From: Gymnothorax reevesii
Taxonomy: Eukaryota; Chordata; Actinopteri; Anguilliformes; Muraenidae
DNA length: 64,000 nt
Direction of reading: 5' to 3'
Assembly (NCBI GenBank): GCA_029721435.1
Contig: CM056580.1
Span: 70,953,367 to 71,017,366 of the forward strand
Made by a program: the position numbers and the translations under genes. Under the pieces are notes generated by a model that was given only the letters and a program-made list of their open reading frames with translations, ran no database searches and was not told the origin of the DNA. This document shows, in pieces, positions 1 to 11,203 of this stretch. The first letter of the stretch is position 1. Every line of letters begins with the position of its first letter.

Positions 1-395
1 CAAAAATCCAATTTATAATTGGATTGACAGGTTAGTCAGATTCAAAATGTCTCATGTAACCACCTTAGCCAATCCGATTCATCCAGATCAGTTTAAATTT
101 TCGATCGGATTGAAAGAAGTAGTCTATGCCAATTGATAATCAGCTTGATGCCACATATAAACAGCTGAACAGAGTGGATTCGGTTGATGGATTCGATTAT
201 TCATTCAGCACATGCGCGTAATGACGTTCGCATTCAGGTAGCGGGACCTTTTGCGCATGTCAAAGTAATTGTAATTGGCCATGTATACGCGGATTGAACG
301 TGGCGCTAACTTAGCGTTCATGTATACAGATTGAATCAGATTCATTTAATCCATTTGATTTAAATCAGATTGAGGAAAACAATCCATGTAAATAC
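1..395. repeat. Possible DNA-transposon end with repeated GATTGAAT/CAGATT motifs
   Basis: This stretch is full of short motifs in both orientations: CCAATTTATAATTGG at the left edge, then repeated GGATTGA, CAGATTCA and TTAAATCAGATT. Clusters like this are typical of subterminal regions of hAT-like elements. The left boundary lies outside the window and no terminal repeat pair or duplication is visible, so the class is uncertain. No coding sequence is seen here. Confidence 0.3.
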
Positions 396-804
396 AGCCA
401 CTGAGGTAAAAATAAACCTAAATCCAGTATGCTATTAACGCCAGTTGCCCATGAGTCAGGCAAAACGTGAGCTAGACTTTGTAATAAATGATATCACGCA
501 ATGCAGCTAACCCTTAAGCTAGCTACATCAGACATAATCAAGTTATTAATTGAACGCTCATTTTGTCAGCGTTTTCCTCCGAACCAAATTCGATGATGAG
601 CTAACTTTACTGATTTCGGCTAAGTGACTGACATTCAGAATCTGATTGTAGCTAGTTAGCTGGCTAGCTACCTAACCAGCTTTTCTCATGTTAAAGTTTC
701 TAAGCAGATTACATCATGCCATAACAAAATCTTTGACCATCTGGCTACATCAGCATCAATTTCCATTTGAAGTTTCAATTCACATAGCACATGAACCTTA
801 CATT
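396..804. other. Unassigned AT-rich DNA
   Basis: I see no exon, repeat unit or RNA gene here. A few short GCTAGCTA-type palindromes occur near 650-675. It ends at the left target duplication of the next miniature transposon. Confidence 0.4.
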
Positions 805-1223
805 TCTGAGGCTAGGGTTGGGTTCATTTACTTTTTTCAATTACAATTGATTGTAATTACCATTATAACTAGACTGCATTTCCCCAGAGAAAATGCAAAG
901 TGTGCTTGTTCAAATGTTGCCAGCAACAGTGAATGGATATCTGTCTCTCTCTCTCTCTCACGCACACACACACACACACACACACACCCTAGAGTGGCAG
1001 TCTGGCAGAGTGTAAGTAGTTTGTCTGTGTGTGTCTCTCCCTCTCTCTCACACACACTCACACAGGTATCATCTGACATTGTTTTAAGGACAACCACACT
1101 AATTACTTTCGGGACAGAATGTTCAATTACAATTACTTTTTGATAAAAAATGTAATTAAAATTAAATCATAATTACTGTAATTGTAATTGAAAAAACTAA
1201 TTGAACCCAACCCTGTCTGAGGC
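805..1223. mobile_element. hAT-type miniature element with 8-bp target duplication
   Basis: The body (813-1215) is bounded by inverted ends: AGGGTTGGGTTCA on the left and TGAACCCAACCCT on the right. The inverted similarity continues inward for about 45 bp as an AATTACAATTA-rich arm. The flanks carry TCTGAGGC at 805-812 and again at 1216-1223, a perfect 8-bp duplication, which is the size made by hAT transposases. No transposase is encoded, so it would have moved in trans. The interior holds CT and CA microsatellites. Open reading frames here are only those microsatellites read as protein. Confidence 0.75.
940..1066. repeat. CT/CA microsatellites inside the hAT-type element
   Basis: Two CT-then-CA dinucleotide runs, near 942-987 and 1023-1063, are separated by about 40 bp of unique sequence. 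The duplicated pattern suggests one run was copied inside the host element. Confidence 0.8.
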
Positions 1224-2599
1224 AATACCAGATAAAAAGGGAAATCTGAGGGACTGACATTGTTATATTGTAGAGATACTGTTGTACTAATTATGACCTA
1301 CCAACTCCTTTATCTATTTCAGTAACTTGACTTCTTGGAAAGTGTATTGTAATACAATAAACCTATATTTACATTTCAGCCTTCATTCTACTAACATGCC
1401 ACTCCCCAAAAATGGGCTAACAATGCAATCCCCGCCTGGTGACACATACAGAATTTTTACTGTTACAAGTCATAATATAGTCTGAGTTTGGTTTTGAGCT
1501 TTGGAGTTAAGAGGAAGTATTCTTGATAGTTTTTTTTTTTTCCCACTTGAGCTTGCTTTAAAAACACAAACGAAAAAAAAACTTCCCTTTGTTCCTGTTG
1601 AGGTTCGCAAATGGGCATTCTCTCGCTAGGTCTGCTTTATTCATTTGACACTCATTTTCACTCCTTGAACGAGTGGATAACTTTGTATCTCATTTTTATT
1701 GAGTCACAGGTACCAAGCCTAAATTTGGGTGATTCACATCTTTGTCATTCATCCTCTATGCGCTTATAATGATTTATTCCATTTTGATTTGACCTCGGAA
1801 CTGTTTCAAATGGTTTACTGTTCTATTTACTTTTCATCTAAGTTCCCATTTGAATATTTCAATATACAAAATACAGTTGCCCTGAATATTTAAGTTCTTG
1901 TTCTTGATATATGTGCTTGCTAGCAGGTCAATAGGTTTGGGTGGAAAGCAAAAAAGCAGATATATTGTAATACCTTCACACTGCACTTTATTGGGAAAAA
2001 TCTACCAGGGTTCAAATAGAAAGTTAAAGATGTATTAATGCATTACAGTTTTCAATAAAATGCTATGAAAGTGCTTGGTGAAGTTAAAAACTGACATGAA
2101 CAGGGATGGTGATCTGATTCATAGAAACACTTTGTAATTTGCTTGAATTCAAAATTAGCATCAAAAGGAAAATATGGACCCTTTTCTAAATGCTGTACAA
2201 GCAAGTAAATAAAAACACTCAAAGTTCCAATTGGTTCCAGTGACCTCATTAACCAAACACAGAGTTTTTTGCTACTACTAAGGGTATTCCAGGAAGTGTT
2301 GTACTGATAAATTATCTAGATTATTTTTATGGTACTTCCAGTGGCTATAATCTATGAATAAAACCGAATCTTTGCTCAAAAAAGGAGACTGCATCATGTA
2401 TACTAGTGAGATACATTTAACATTAAAAGACAGTTTGTAAAATATTGCAGCTATGAAGCCCACAGCTGAGACCCCTGAACTAGAGCAGAGCTGACCTTTA
2501 TTCTCAAGTTCCCTCTTCACTGGCCGTCAGACTGCAAATGTTTAATGAAAACAGACATCTCTCTCTCTCTCCAAATTCTCATTCTCATGCTATTCATCT
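1224..2599. other. Unassigned non-coding DNA, probably htr7 intron
   Basis: No exon with splice sites, RNA gene or repeat is recognised. A T run lies at about 1530-1542. Since an htr7 exon with a 3' splice site follows at 3085, this is most likely the intron upstream of it. Confidence 0.4.
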
Positions 2600-2910
2600 T
2601 ATGGTTATCCATTCATTCTCACAGTATTTAGAGATACGGAGATCCATGCAATCTCACGGTGTTTGAAGATATGGAGATCCATTCATGTCTCACAGTATTT
2701 AGCAGTATGGGTATCCATTCATTCTCTCAATATTTATAGATATAGAGATCTATTCATTCTCTTGGTATTTGGAGATATGGAGATCTGTTCATTCTCACAG
2801 TATTTAAAAATATCGAGATCCGTTCATTCTCTCGGTATTTGGAGAGATGGAGAGCCAATTATTCTCGCAGTATTTAGAGATACAGAGATCCATTCCTTCT
2901 CAACAGGTCT
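2600..2910. repeat. 35-bp minisatellite, about eight units
   Basis: A unit of about 35 bp, roughly GAGATCCATTCATTCTC followed by a CAGTATTTAGAGATAT-like half, repeats about eight times. The GATC-like anchor recurs near 2641, 2676, 2712, 2747, 2782, 2817, 2852 and 2887, spaced 35 or 36 bp. Units are diverged but in phase. It lies about 180 bp upstream of the htr7 exon in the presumed intron. A reading frame crosses it only because the units lack stops. Confidence 0.85.
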
Positions 2911-3057
2911 CTCAGGACCTGCTTAAGTAATCTTGATTTAATTGACATGTAGATTGCGGGTTTGTTTAGATTTCAAAGAAAAATTGTCTTTGCTACTCTG
3001 TACCTGACTGCTCCACAGGTGTTACAGCTGGTGAGTAGTCATTACCTTGTCTTGATC

Positions 3058-3084
3058 CACCTTATTATTTTTCCCCCCCCACAG
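3058..3084 (+). other. 3' splice site of the htr7 exon
   Basis: A pyrimidine-rich tract with a run of eight C residues ends in CACAG at 3084. The next base begins the conserved 5-HT7 coding sequence in phase 2: the A at 3085 would finish the Arg codon of the DRY motif and the Tyr codon starts at 3086. This decides the exon start. Confidence 0.85.
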
Positions 3085-3823
3085 ATACCTGGGCATCACA
3101 CGACCCCTGACCTACCCAGCCCGACAGAATGGGCAGCTCATGGCCAAAATGATTCTGGGCGTGTGGCTGGCGTCAGCCTCCATCACCCTGCCACCTTTCT
3201 GCGGCTGGGCCAAGAATGTCAACACCGCTGGGCTGTGCCTGATCAGCCAAGACATTAGCTACACCATCTACTCCACCGCTGTAGCGTTTTACATCCCCAT
3301 GGCAGTCATGCTCATCATGTACTACAAGATTTTTCGGGCAGCCCGCAAGAGCGGCGCCAAACACCGCTTCACTGACTTCTCCCGCCGCGAGCGCCTGGAG
3401 ATGGTGGCCAATGACAGCGTGAAGATGCAGGGCCTGAAGCCCCCAGGCATGGTAGAGGAGTGTGCCGCCCTATCCAGGCTGCTTAGCCATGAGCGCCGCA
3501 ACATCTCCATCTTCAAGAGGGAACAGAAGGCGGCCACCACGCTGGGTGTGATCGTGGGCGTTTTTTCCATCTGCTGGCTGCCCTTCTTCATCCTGACCAC
3601 CGCTCGACCCTTCATCTGTGGCGTGGAGTGCAGCTGCGTGCCCATTTGGTTGGAGCGCACCTTGCTGTGGCTTGGCTATGCCAACTCTCTTATGAATCCC
3701 TTCATCTATGCCTTTTTTAACCGCGACCTGCGTTCAACTTACAAGGACCTGCTGCGATGCCGCTATCGCAACATCAACCGCCGACTCTCTGCTGTGGGAG
3801 TGCATGAGGCCCTCAAGGCGTAA
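3085..3823 (+). CDS. htr7: 5-HT7 serotonin receptor, exon from DRY Tyr to stop (partial gene)
   Basis: This exon codes 245 residues of a class A GPCR that couples serotonin binding to Gs and adenylate cyclase at the plasma membrane. It begins at the Tyr of DRY with YLGITRPLTYP, a close 5-HT7 match. Counting from that Tyr: TM4 is about 22-38, the extracellular loop 2 Cys is at 51 in GLCLISQD, TM5 about 59-80, intracellular loop 3 about 81-148 ending in NISIFKREQKAATTLG, TM6 152-172 with CWLPFF, and TM7 190-212 with NPFIY. The tail ends HEALKA and has a Cys at 225 as a possible palmitoylation site. TM1-3 must lie upstream, outside the window. The tail is shorter than in mammalian 5-HT7 isoforms (about 445-479 residues in total), and the stop overlaps a donor-like sequence, so a spliced longer tail is possible. 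Paralogue number is unknown. Confidence 0.93.
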
Positions 3824-3826
3824 GAG
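3818..3826 (+). other. Donor-like sequence overlapping the htr7 stop codon
   Basis: The last coding bases run AAGGC then GTAAGA (3820-3825), a near-ideal 5' splice site. Used as a donor, it would remove the TAA at 3821-3823 and join the tail to a further exon. Left unspliced, translation ends at HEALKA. Mammalian HTR7 is known for alternative splicing in the C-terminal tail. No partner exon was identified here. Confidence 0.45.
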
Positions 3827-6800
3827 CATCGTGTGAGGGAAGTGGGGTGAGGTCTCACTGGAATACTCTCAAAGGATCTCGGAAATCATAGTCTCAGGAT
3901 GATAGTCATGGAAATGCCCCGAGAGACCTGCTCCTGACCTTTTTGAGGTCGCGCGCTGTGTGAAGTGAACAGTAATCCTTTCCCATCTGATATCCTGTCT
4001 TCGAGGAAAGCTACATGGGATTGCCTCAGACTTGCTTTGAAGTGTTTGATTTTCGTCTATATAATTAGCAGCACATTTTTGTGGGTCTTCACGGTATTTG
4101 GAAGTGTGTTGCATTTTGCCCCAGATCCCAGGATATTCATAAGATTGCTATACTAACTGGAGGGATCCAGCTCGGGAAAATAACTTTGATTTGAGCTTTT
4201 TGTAAGCAGTTCAGTGTTTATCATCGATCTCTGCAAACAAGGGATTAAGTGACTTTTGCTTTCCCTTCCACCCCCCCGCCCCCCCAACTCAGATGAGCTA
4301 TGATGGCATAGTGAAGTGGATTTTTAAAAATGCAAAAGATTCAAATTTCTAGTCATTTTGACATAGATTAAGAGGAAGACACTTTGTATTGCCGCAAAAC
4401 AATGACACAAAATATAAATCCAGGCTCTGCAGGGACTTTCTTGGAAGGAAATGACAAAATATGGAGTGGCCCATTCAATCACCTGATTCAAAGTCAGGGA
4501 GCTGCAATTGGGATCTCCAGGATCGCTATTTTGGAAAGTGCCCAACTTTGAAGACACATCTATGAGAAATATCACAGTCCACATGGAAATCTATTGGATT
4601 TTATAGTATTTTTGCAAAACAAATGTCCCGAATGGCTAAAATTTGCAAAACAGAGAATAAATTAAGAGTTTGTATCCAAAACGCATTTAGTGCCAAAATC
4701 ACAAAAATTGATAATGCCATAGAGCAATAGCCTCGTGCTTCTTACACATGCTGCAAAAATCCATTTTTAGAAATTCATACTATAAGGTGTATTTTTTCAG
4801 GGTCAAGGTTTATGTTTTTCTTTAAAATGCAATAGGCACCGCCGGCATCATAAAAAAAGCTGATTTACTCAAAATAAGTAAAGTGGATATATTGCATTTT
4901 GGAAACAAACTATTCAAATCTCTCTTGGGCGCACTTTGATGAGATATCACCAACATACAAATAGCTGTTATTTATCACTTAACATTTTTTGCCCCTAAAT
5001 AGCCTGAAGTACTGAGCATACATTTTGGTATTTGTTTCATATAATTCACTATCATGCAAACACTAATGACTAAAAAAATAATGTCTTAAAAATAACCTAC
5101 CAAATAAATCAGTCTTAATTTTTCAGTGGTAGTGTAAGAGACCAAATTAAACTTTGAGCCTCAATCTGAAATAAAGTTCCGTTTTGAATCACTCTGCTGA
5201 TCCATCCCCCCCATACTTGCAGTTGCACTGGCCAACGGAGTGCCGAGTGCTTTGTCAGACGGAACCGTAATCTGTTTGCGAATACAGCATCTGCCAAGCA
5301 GTAGGGGAATAATCTGACCAAAGAGAGGTCATGAAGTATAGCGCGAAGTGGCATGGTCGCTGCATTGCTCTGAATCATTTCTAAGGATGAATGACATTCA
5401 CTTATTACATAATTCGGTTACGGGCATCTTGTGTATTTTTTGATGGGGTCTGCATGAAACCCACATTTTGTAAGACTATAAAAGAAGGAAAGAAAATGTT
5501 TATGAATATGAGTTTGTTTTGCACAAATTGACATGATGTAATCCGACACTTGCTTTACAGTGCATTGTGACCCTGAACAAATCCAAATATATTAAGTCTC
5601 AACTAAGCAGCTGTTTTGCAGAATTCTGTGCTCAATCCTTTTCTACAAAAACTCTCTGGAATTGTCATAAGTTTTAATGACAAAATCTTTTTGACCATTT
5701 TAGTTGAATTATTATTGCTCCAGTTTAAACAGTTCACAACCACAACGCGATTGGCAGACGCTTTTATTGATGCCTTAGGGCTCTGTGGCAGGATGTATTG
5801 ACTGCAATATAATCAATTGCCTTTGGGGGTCAAAACATTTCTTGGCAGTTGGAGCAAGATTTTATTACAGTGGGACAGAGGAATCAGTCGGGACTCGAAT
5901 AATTTTATTCTTCGTTGTTCCTCTGTGACACCTGCTAATCGCTTGGCCCTGATATGGTGAACCTGCATCTTTTTTCTGCCTCAGTTTTTACTAAATTGAG
6001 TTTGTTATATTTTTTCTGGTCAAAAATCAGCGAGCAACGTGTTTTTTTTTTTCTACCTTGATTTTTGGAAACATACCCAAAATTAAAATAGCATGAAAAT
6101 TGACTTTGAGACTCTGGAATTTTTTTCCTCAAAAATTATTACGGGACCATATTTTAAAGACATGATGAGTCACAAATTTGACCGCACATGCATACAGTAC
6201 ACGCACAATTAAACTTAATTTCTCTCACTGGGAACACAGAACTGCATGATTACCAGTGGTGCACTGTAATTGAGCTGAGATGGGATGGCTAGAGATGAAG
6301 GGCTCAATTTGATTTTTATGGGGCCGAAAATGTGGTTACCTGTTTGACTATCTGTTGTGGGGAAAGCAAATAGGGTGGAAAAATTATACATCAAACTCAC
6401 AAATCGCATACAACGTATATTGTATTTCTACAGCATGTTCATAGGAGAAGGTGAAAGTATTTATTCTGGATACATACTCAAAAGCAGCAAGAGGATTACC
6501 ACTAAGTTTTCTCAGCTCATTAACGTATTTAAGCCATGAAATCAAAGAATGAAAGGGATTTCAACAGTGAGGAAGACAAAGAACTGGAGAGCCCATTAAT
6601 CACAGTCTGCACCCAGGCAAATTATACAGCGGAGATCGTTCATGTGCGTTCCTTCGGGACTGCATCAGCAAAGTAAACAATGGTTCACAGATTGACATGG
6701 AGAGCAAGAGAAGACATTACTTTACAGTGGGGAAAAAAGGAAGAGAAACAACATTTCTTCACTGACGCTAAGTAGCAGCGATGTGCCTGTTTGAATGAGC

Positions 6801-7608
6801 ATCCCAGCATGCACAACAGACCAAAACAGGCAGTTGGATTGGCCGAGGTGCTATACCGCAAGATCTCTTCGTCAAGCACAACCAAGTCTAAAGTGAAGCA
6901 GTCCCCCTGCTATTTTTAGTGTGGAAAAGTTCAGCTAATGGTTGAACCTGAAACTTTTTGTCAGAAACAATACTTGACCAATTGGCCGGAGCAAGGAATT
7001 GCCTTGGACTTTTGCATCGACTTAGTCTAAACAATAATAAACAGTATAAATTCATATTATTTCTTCATGCAAAAGAAAAAAAAGTTCTTTATCTTCGTGG
7101 AACACTGGTCAATTTTTATCTGCATTGAATGAGTTGTATTCTGAACCATAGCTGAATTGTGTGGCAAGTTTGGAAATGATTGCTGCAATATTATTGCCAC
7201 TTGGTTGCTAATAAACATAGAGACAAATAAGCCCACAGAACTCAAAACAATGCCTCATACCCAAAAGCTGCAGAGTGCAGAAACAACACAACTTGCAAAA
7301 GTATAGTGCTGAGCTGAAACCCAATTTCGATGATTAGAAATGATAGTTATGCGTTTATATCTTTCAATGTTGCTTGGATGGACACATTCGTGAAGTAAGT
7401 CAGCAGATATCAAATGAGTAACTCAACAGCACCAAAGTAAAATTGTTTTAGTATTCGATATTCACCGGACATTCACACAATAACCTGCTCAAAGCCCTGA
7501 AAAACATCCAGCTGCCGAGTCAAACCTTCCAAAATCAATATTTTATATATTGTGGAACATTCATCTTACCTCATTTATTTACATACGTATGTCTACTAAA
7601 ACTTGCAT
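3824..7608. other. htr7 3' UTR and downstream non-coding DNA
   Basis: No further exon is recognised. The first part is presumably the 3' UTR of the read-through form; an AATAAA lies near 4657. A C-rich tract sits at 4269-4288. The rest is AT-rich and shows no terminal repeats that I could pair. Confidence 0.45.
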
Positions 7609-8770
7609 TTAGCTGCTGGAGCCCAGTGCTGCGTTTTCTTATGACAGTCAAACTATCAACTTGCTCCCAGTGTAAATATAATTCAGGTTTCATAAGGCTA
7701 CCAATACTGCTTTTTGATCTAAACCTGGTTTGATGTGGTCATTCAGGGAAAAAAATTGCATTTTTTTTCTTCCAGTTTTCAGATATAAAACGTTTTAAAA
7801 ACTTTACAATTTACGAACAAAATTTTGTTCATAAACCATCATCTGGCTCCCAGTGTTAATATAATCCAGGTTTCTAATGTCAATTTGCAGTATTTTTTCA
7901 CCAAGACCTGGTTTTATCTGGTCATACAGGGACAAATCAGGGAAATTGCTTTTTATTTTTGGCTGTTTTCACAATTAAAAAAAGTTTCTCAAACCTAATT
8001 GCTGTTCATAAACCATTATCTGGCTCCCTGGTATTTATATGATCCAGATTTCCCGGGACTATTTGCACCAGATATGGTTTTATGTAGTCATACAGGCAAA
8101 TATTGGTGAAATTGCTCCTTTTTATGCCCCCGCCCCCCAAAGAGGAAAAGGGGCATTATGTCGACACCATGTCTGTCCCTCGTCCGTCCGTCCGTCGTCC
8201 ATTAACTTTTTGTTTCCGTGGGATAACTATAGAATCTCTCGTCGGATTGATGCCATTTCTTAATGGCGTATTGGGAGTGGCTAGAGGAAGGTTCCTTTTG
8301 AAAACCAGCGTCGTGCGATATCTAATATGGCTGCCACAGCCGCCATCTCAATATGCCCTTGATCAACATACAGGCCGGGCCATATGCCACGCTCTGCGTT
8401 GCTCTTGTTATTTTTATAAATAAATTGTTTCACAATCCTAATTGCTGTTCATAAACTATCATCAGGCGCCCATTGTTAATATAATCCAGGTTTCTTATGT
8501 CTTCCAACATTACTTATTTATCTGGACCTGGTCTTATGTGATCATTGCAGGGAAAAATCTGTGAAATTGCCCTTTCTTTGTTTTTACAAATAAACATTTT
8601 TCTTAACAATTGTTTTCTACAATCTTTACACTTCTATTGTTGATATAGTCCAGGTTTTACAAGTCCAACTTCGCTAGTTTTGATGTAGCATTGGGTTTAT
8701 CACTCTGCTTACGTTGCTTTTGCTGCTTTGATTGTCATAAGAAAGCGCAACGGTAGGCTCCAGCAGCCAA
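7609..8770. mobile_element. TIR-bounded element made of about five 175-bp tandem units
   Basis: The ends are imperfect inverted repeats of about 44 bp: AGCTGCTGGAGCC then TTTTCTTATGACAGTCAAA on the left (7611-7651), and the reverse complement at 8727-8770. Between them is a tandem array whose unit contains GGCTCCCAGTGTTAATATA, then ATCCAGGTTTC, then CTGGTTTTATGTGGTCAT. Anchors fall near 7663, 7845, 8022, 8465 and about 8630. The long gap between the third and fourth equals one unit plus a 287-bp insertion. No protein is encoded. The class is not recognised. Confidence 0.75.
8122..8408 (-). mobile_element. Hairpin-ended element A, inserted in a tandem unit
   Basis: Read on the minus strand it begins ACAAGAG (8408 leftward), has a GGCATATGGCCC arm about 23 bp in, and ends in a hairpin of GGGGCAT-type arms (8123-8157) with terminal GCATA. 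A run of CCGT units (8176-8196 on plus) sits next to the hairpin. It interrupts the third 175-bp unit of the surrounding element, so its borders can be read by comparison with neighbouring units. The interior has a palindrome, ATGGCTGCC with GCCGCCAT. Same plan as elements D, E, F and I. Confidence 0.7.
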
Positions 8771-8897
8771 CTGCATTTTTTCATGTGATGGACATGATGG
8801 TGTTGCCTGTGCTACTGTGAGCTTTAGTGTTGAACTGCAGAATTACTTGGGTGGACAGACTCATGCAATAACTGTAATGATGGCTGCTGCTAATAAG

Positions 8898-8932
8898 TAT
8901 GGCTGCTGCTCCCTAGGTGAACAGCAGCCATA
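8898..8932. repeat. Perfect 11-bp stem hairpin
   Basis: TATGGCTGCTG (8898-8908) is followed 13 bases later by its exact reverse complement (8922-8932). The surrounding 8771-9189 otherwise shows no gene or repeat that I recognise. Confidence 0.7.
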
Positions 8933-9189
8933 GAAATGTTTGCATCGTTACTTAATTTAAATATCTTTGTTAGATATCAACATTGTGCTGGTAATCTGTT
9001 GTAGTGCGAGTGTTGGCACTTACCTGTCAAGAAGGAATAATTAGGGAAACCTCTGCACCTCTGCACCACTTTTCAGCCCCTTATACTCCCACAAATGTCT
9101 CCATCTCAGAAATGCTTCTCTGATGTTCACCTACGTCTGATCTCCCTAATTTTGACCTTTTCTGTCTCTTTTTTTGTCCTCCAAGAGCT

Positions 9190-9945
9190 TTGAGCTCTTG
9201 ACTTTTTAGCTCACCTGACAAAGTCAAATGAGCTTATGTCATGGCCCGTTTGTCCGTCGTTCGTCGTCGTTCATTGTCGTCGTTCGTCGTCGTCGTTGTT
9301 CGTTGTCCGTAAACATCTTCTCCTCCGAAATCACTGGGCCTATGAATCTGAAACTTGACAGGTACCTTCCTACGCATGAGGACACCAACGTTTGCTCAAG
9401 GCGTTCTGATCCGATTTAAAACATGGCCGCCACGGCGGCCATATTGAAAATCACATAATTGGCCATCTGAAAGGTATTTATGCACTTATTCAGCTGAATT
9501 TTGCTATGTAGTTAGCACCTGGCAAGATACATCACATATCATATGACTTTTTCCGTATTTTGAATTTTGACCTTGCTTTGACCTTCAACTTTATACAACC
9601 CCTGTGAGTTACATTGAAATCTTTCAAAATCATCTTCTCCGAAACTACTTGGCCAATGAAGCTAAAACTTGGCAGGTATCTTCCTACTCATGAGGACACC
9701 AAAATTTTTCAAGGCGTTTCGATTCAATTTCAAACATGGCCGCCATGGCCGCCATATTGAAAATCACATAATTAGCCATCTGAAAGCTATTTATGCACAT
9801 ATTCAACTGAAATTTGCTATGTAGTTAGTACGTGGCAAGATGCATCACATATCATACGGTTTTTCCCGTATTTCGAATTTTGACCTTGCTTTGACCTTCA
9901 ACTTTATACAACACCTGTGAGTTACATTGAAATCTTTACTACTAC
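9190..9945 (-). mobile_element. Element B: hairpin, CGTC-rich tract and two 317-bp tandem units
   Basis: The left part has an AGCTCA/TGAGCT hairpin (about 9208-9234) followed by repeated GTCCGTCGTTCGTC (9250-9312). Two tandem units follow, starting at 9314 and 9631, 317 bp apart and ending near 9937. Each contains CATGGCCGCCAYGGCGGCCA-like sequence, a near-palindrome with YY1-like GGCGGCCAT cores. Read on the minus strand, the hairpin end is GAGCTA followed by A residues, like element I. No clear opposite terminus is found, so this copy may be truncated. Confidence 0.65.
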
Positions 9946-10244
9946 TACTTAGGGATTGCATTTCCGCACCACATCCATAAAAGTCGGCATTGCGGGAAGG
10001 GGAGATTGAAAACCAAAGTTGTCCATTTTACACCTCTCTGAAATAGAAGGAGCCAAAACTTGGACAGTAAGTAGTATACAACATGTCTGAACATCTAAAC
10101 AATAAGTTTTCACAATTTCTGAAAAACACCAGTTTGGTGACCTTCGACATTGAACATTGAAGTTCAGCTTCAAAATTAGCTGGCACAGACCTCCATGACT
10201 GCATCCTCATTTTCACACTGAATTGGCCCTCTTGTTAACTCAAT
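9946..10244. other. Unassigned DNA
   Basis: A short ACT repeat (9938-9949) follows element B. I see no gene in the rest. Confidence 0.4.
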
Positions 10245-10977
10245 GGGCTCTAAATTCATAGACCAGGTGCAGGTACGGCACAGGCGCGGCGAATGGGGGG
10301 AGCGCTGCACCGATAGGGTGTATGCAGGTGTATTTTGCAATTTCGTGCCAGGTGCAGCCCGGCGCAAGTACTCCTCTGTGCCGCCTCTGTCCCTCCTGCC
10401 GGCACAAGTGGCAAAAAGGGAGGAGAGAAGGCGTAGAGTGGGTTTAACACAGCCGAGTCAAATCTTAACCAATCAAATGAGCTCCTAACCTTTTGGAATT
10501 GGAATTAAGAAGCCTCTGTCCTATATCTGCATGATGCGTAAATGTTGCATTTTACTTTGCTGCTTCAGGCATGTTTTTTGCTCCGCTTACGTCTATATTA
10601 AGCATTACGAATATGAGTTAGCTGGCTTGCTAGGGCATTCTCGAATTATTACCATTAGCGAACTTGAATGGAATTTCAAAATGAAACTACGTCAGATCAT
10701 TCAAACTTATAAAGTTGGAATGAAATACGATGGTTGCTCATTTATTTCTTCTGCCTGCATCATTGGGAAGAGAAACGATGGCTAGCGTGTTCCTATTATT
10801 ACACCCTGTTGCTGCTAAAAATTTTGGGATTAACATGCATGGTCAACAATGCAAGATACGTTACACATTTATTTTCAATATGTGATCTTAACTCAGTGCG
10901 AGATCATAGCAAATCAGGCTGTATTCCTTTCCCCCACTAAAAACGATAAAACCTAAGTGACAATAATGGTATTAGGC

Positions 10978-11125
10978 CGCTTTCACATTGGACGCGAAAC
11001 AAATCCCTCACATGACAGACCACACTCAAAGCCAATGCAAAGACGCGAACATACGCGTGTATTCGCGTCTTTGCATTGACCCCGCATACATTCAGTCCGC
11101 TCCCGTCCAGCGCGAAAGCAGCTGA
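10978..11125. repeat. Palindromic fold-back element nested in the 1.4-kb transposon
   Basis: A near-complete palindrome. Its outer arms are GCCGCTTTCACATTGGAC and the complement of GTCCAGCGCGAAAGCAGC. Its core is a perfect 16-bp stem, AATGCAAAGACGCGAA (11034-11049), pairing with 11062-11077 across a 12-base loop. The same core motif builds the 97-bp array at 16810-17310. Confidence 0.8.
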
Positions 11126-11180
11126 AGGACACATACCCACATAGCCTACACACACACTCGTGCGCCCACATGCACACATC

Positions 11181-11203
11181 TTTCTCTCTCTCTCTCTCTC
11201 TGA
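11181..11203. repeat. CT microsatellite
   Basis: About eleven CT dinucleotides in the interior of the 1.4-kb element, preceded by a CA-rich stretch. Confidence 0.85.

Noticed and set aside
688..1143. 151-codon reading frame
   Set aside because: It crosses CT and CA microsatellites inside an hAT-type element; the peptide is dinucleotide-derived low complexity.
2600..2910. CRISPR-like array
   Set aside because: Contiguous diverged units without unique spacers, in a vertebrate intron.
2663..2926. 87-codon reading frame
   Set aside because: Produced by the 35-bp minisatellite; no domain.
3322..3660. 112-codon minus-strand frame
   Set aside because: Antisense shadow of the htr7 coding exon.
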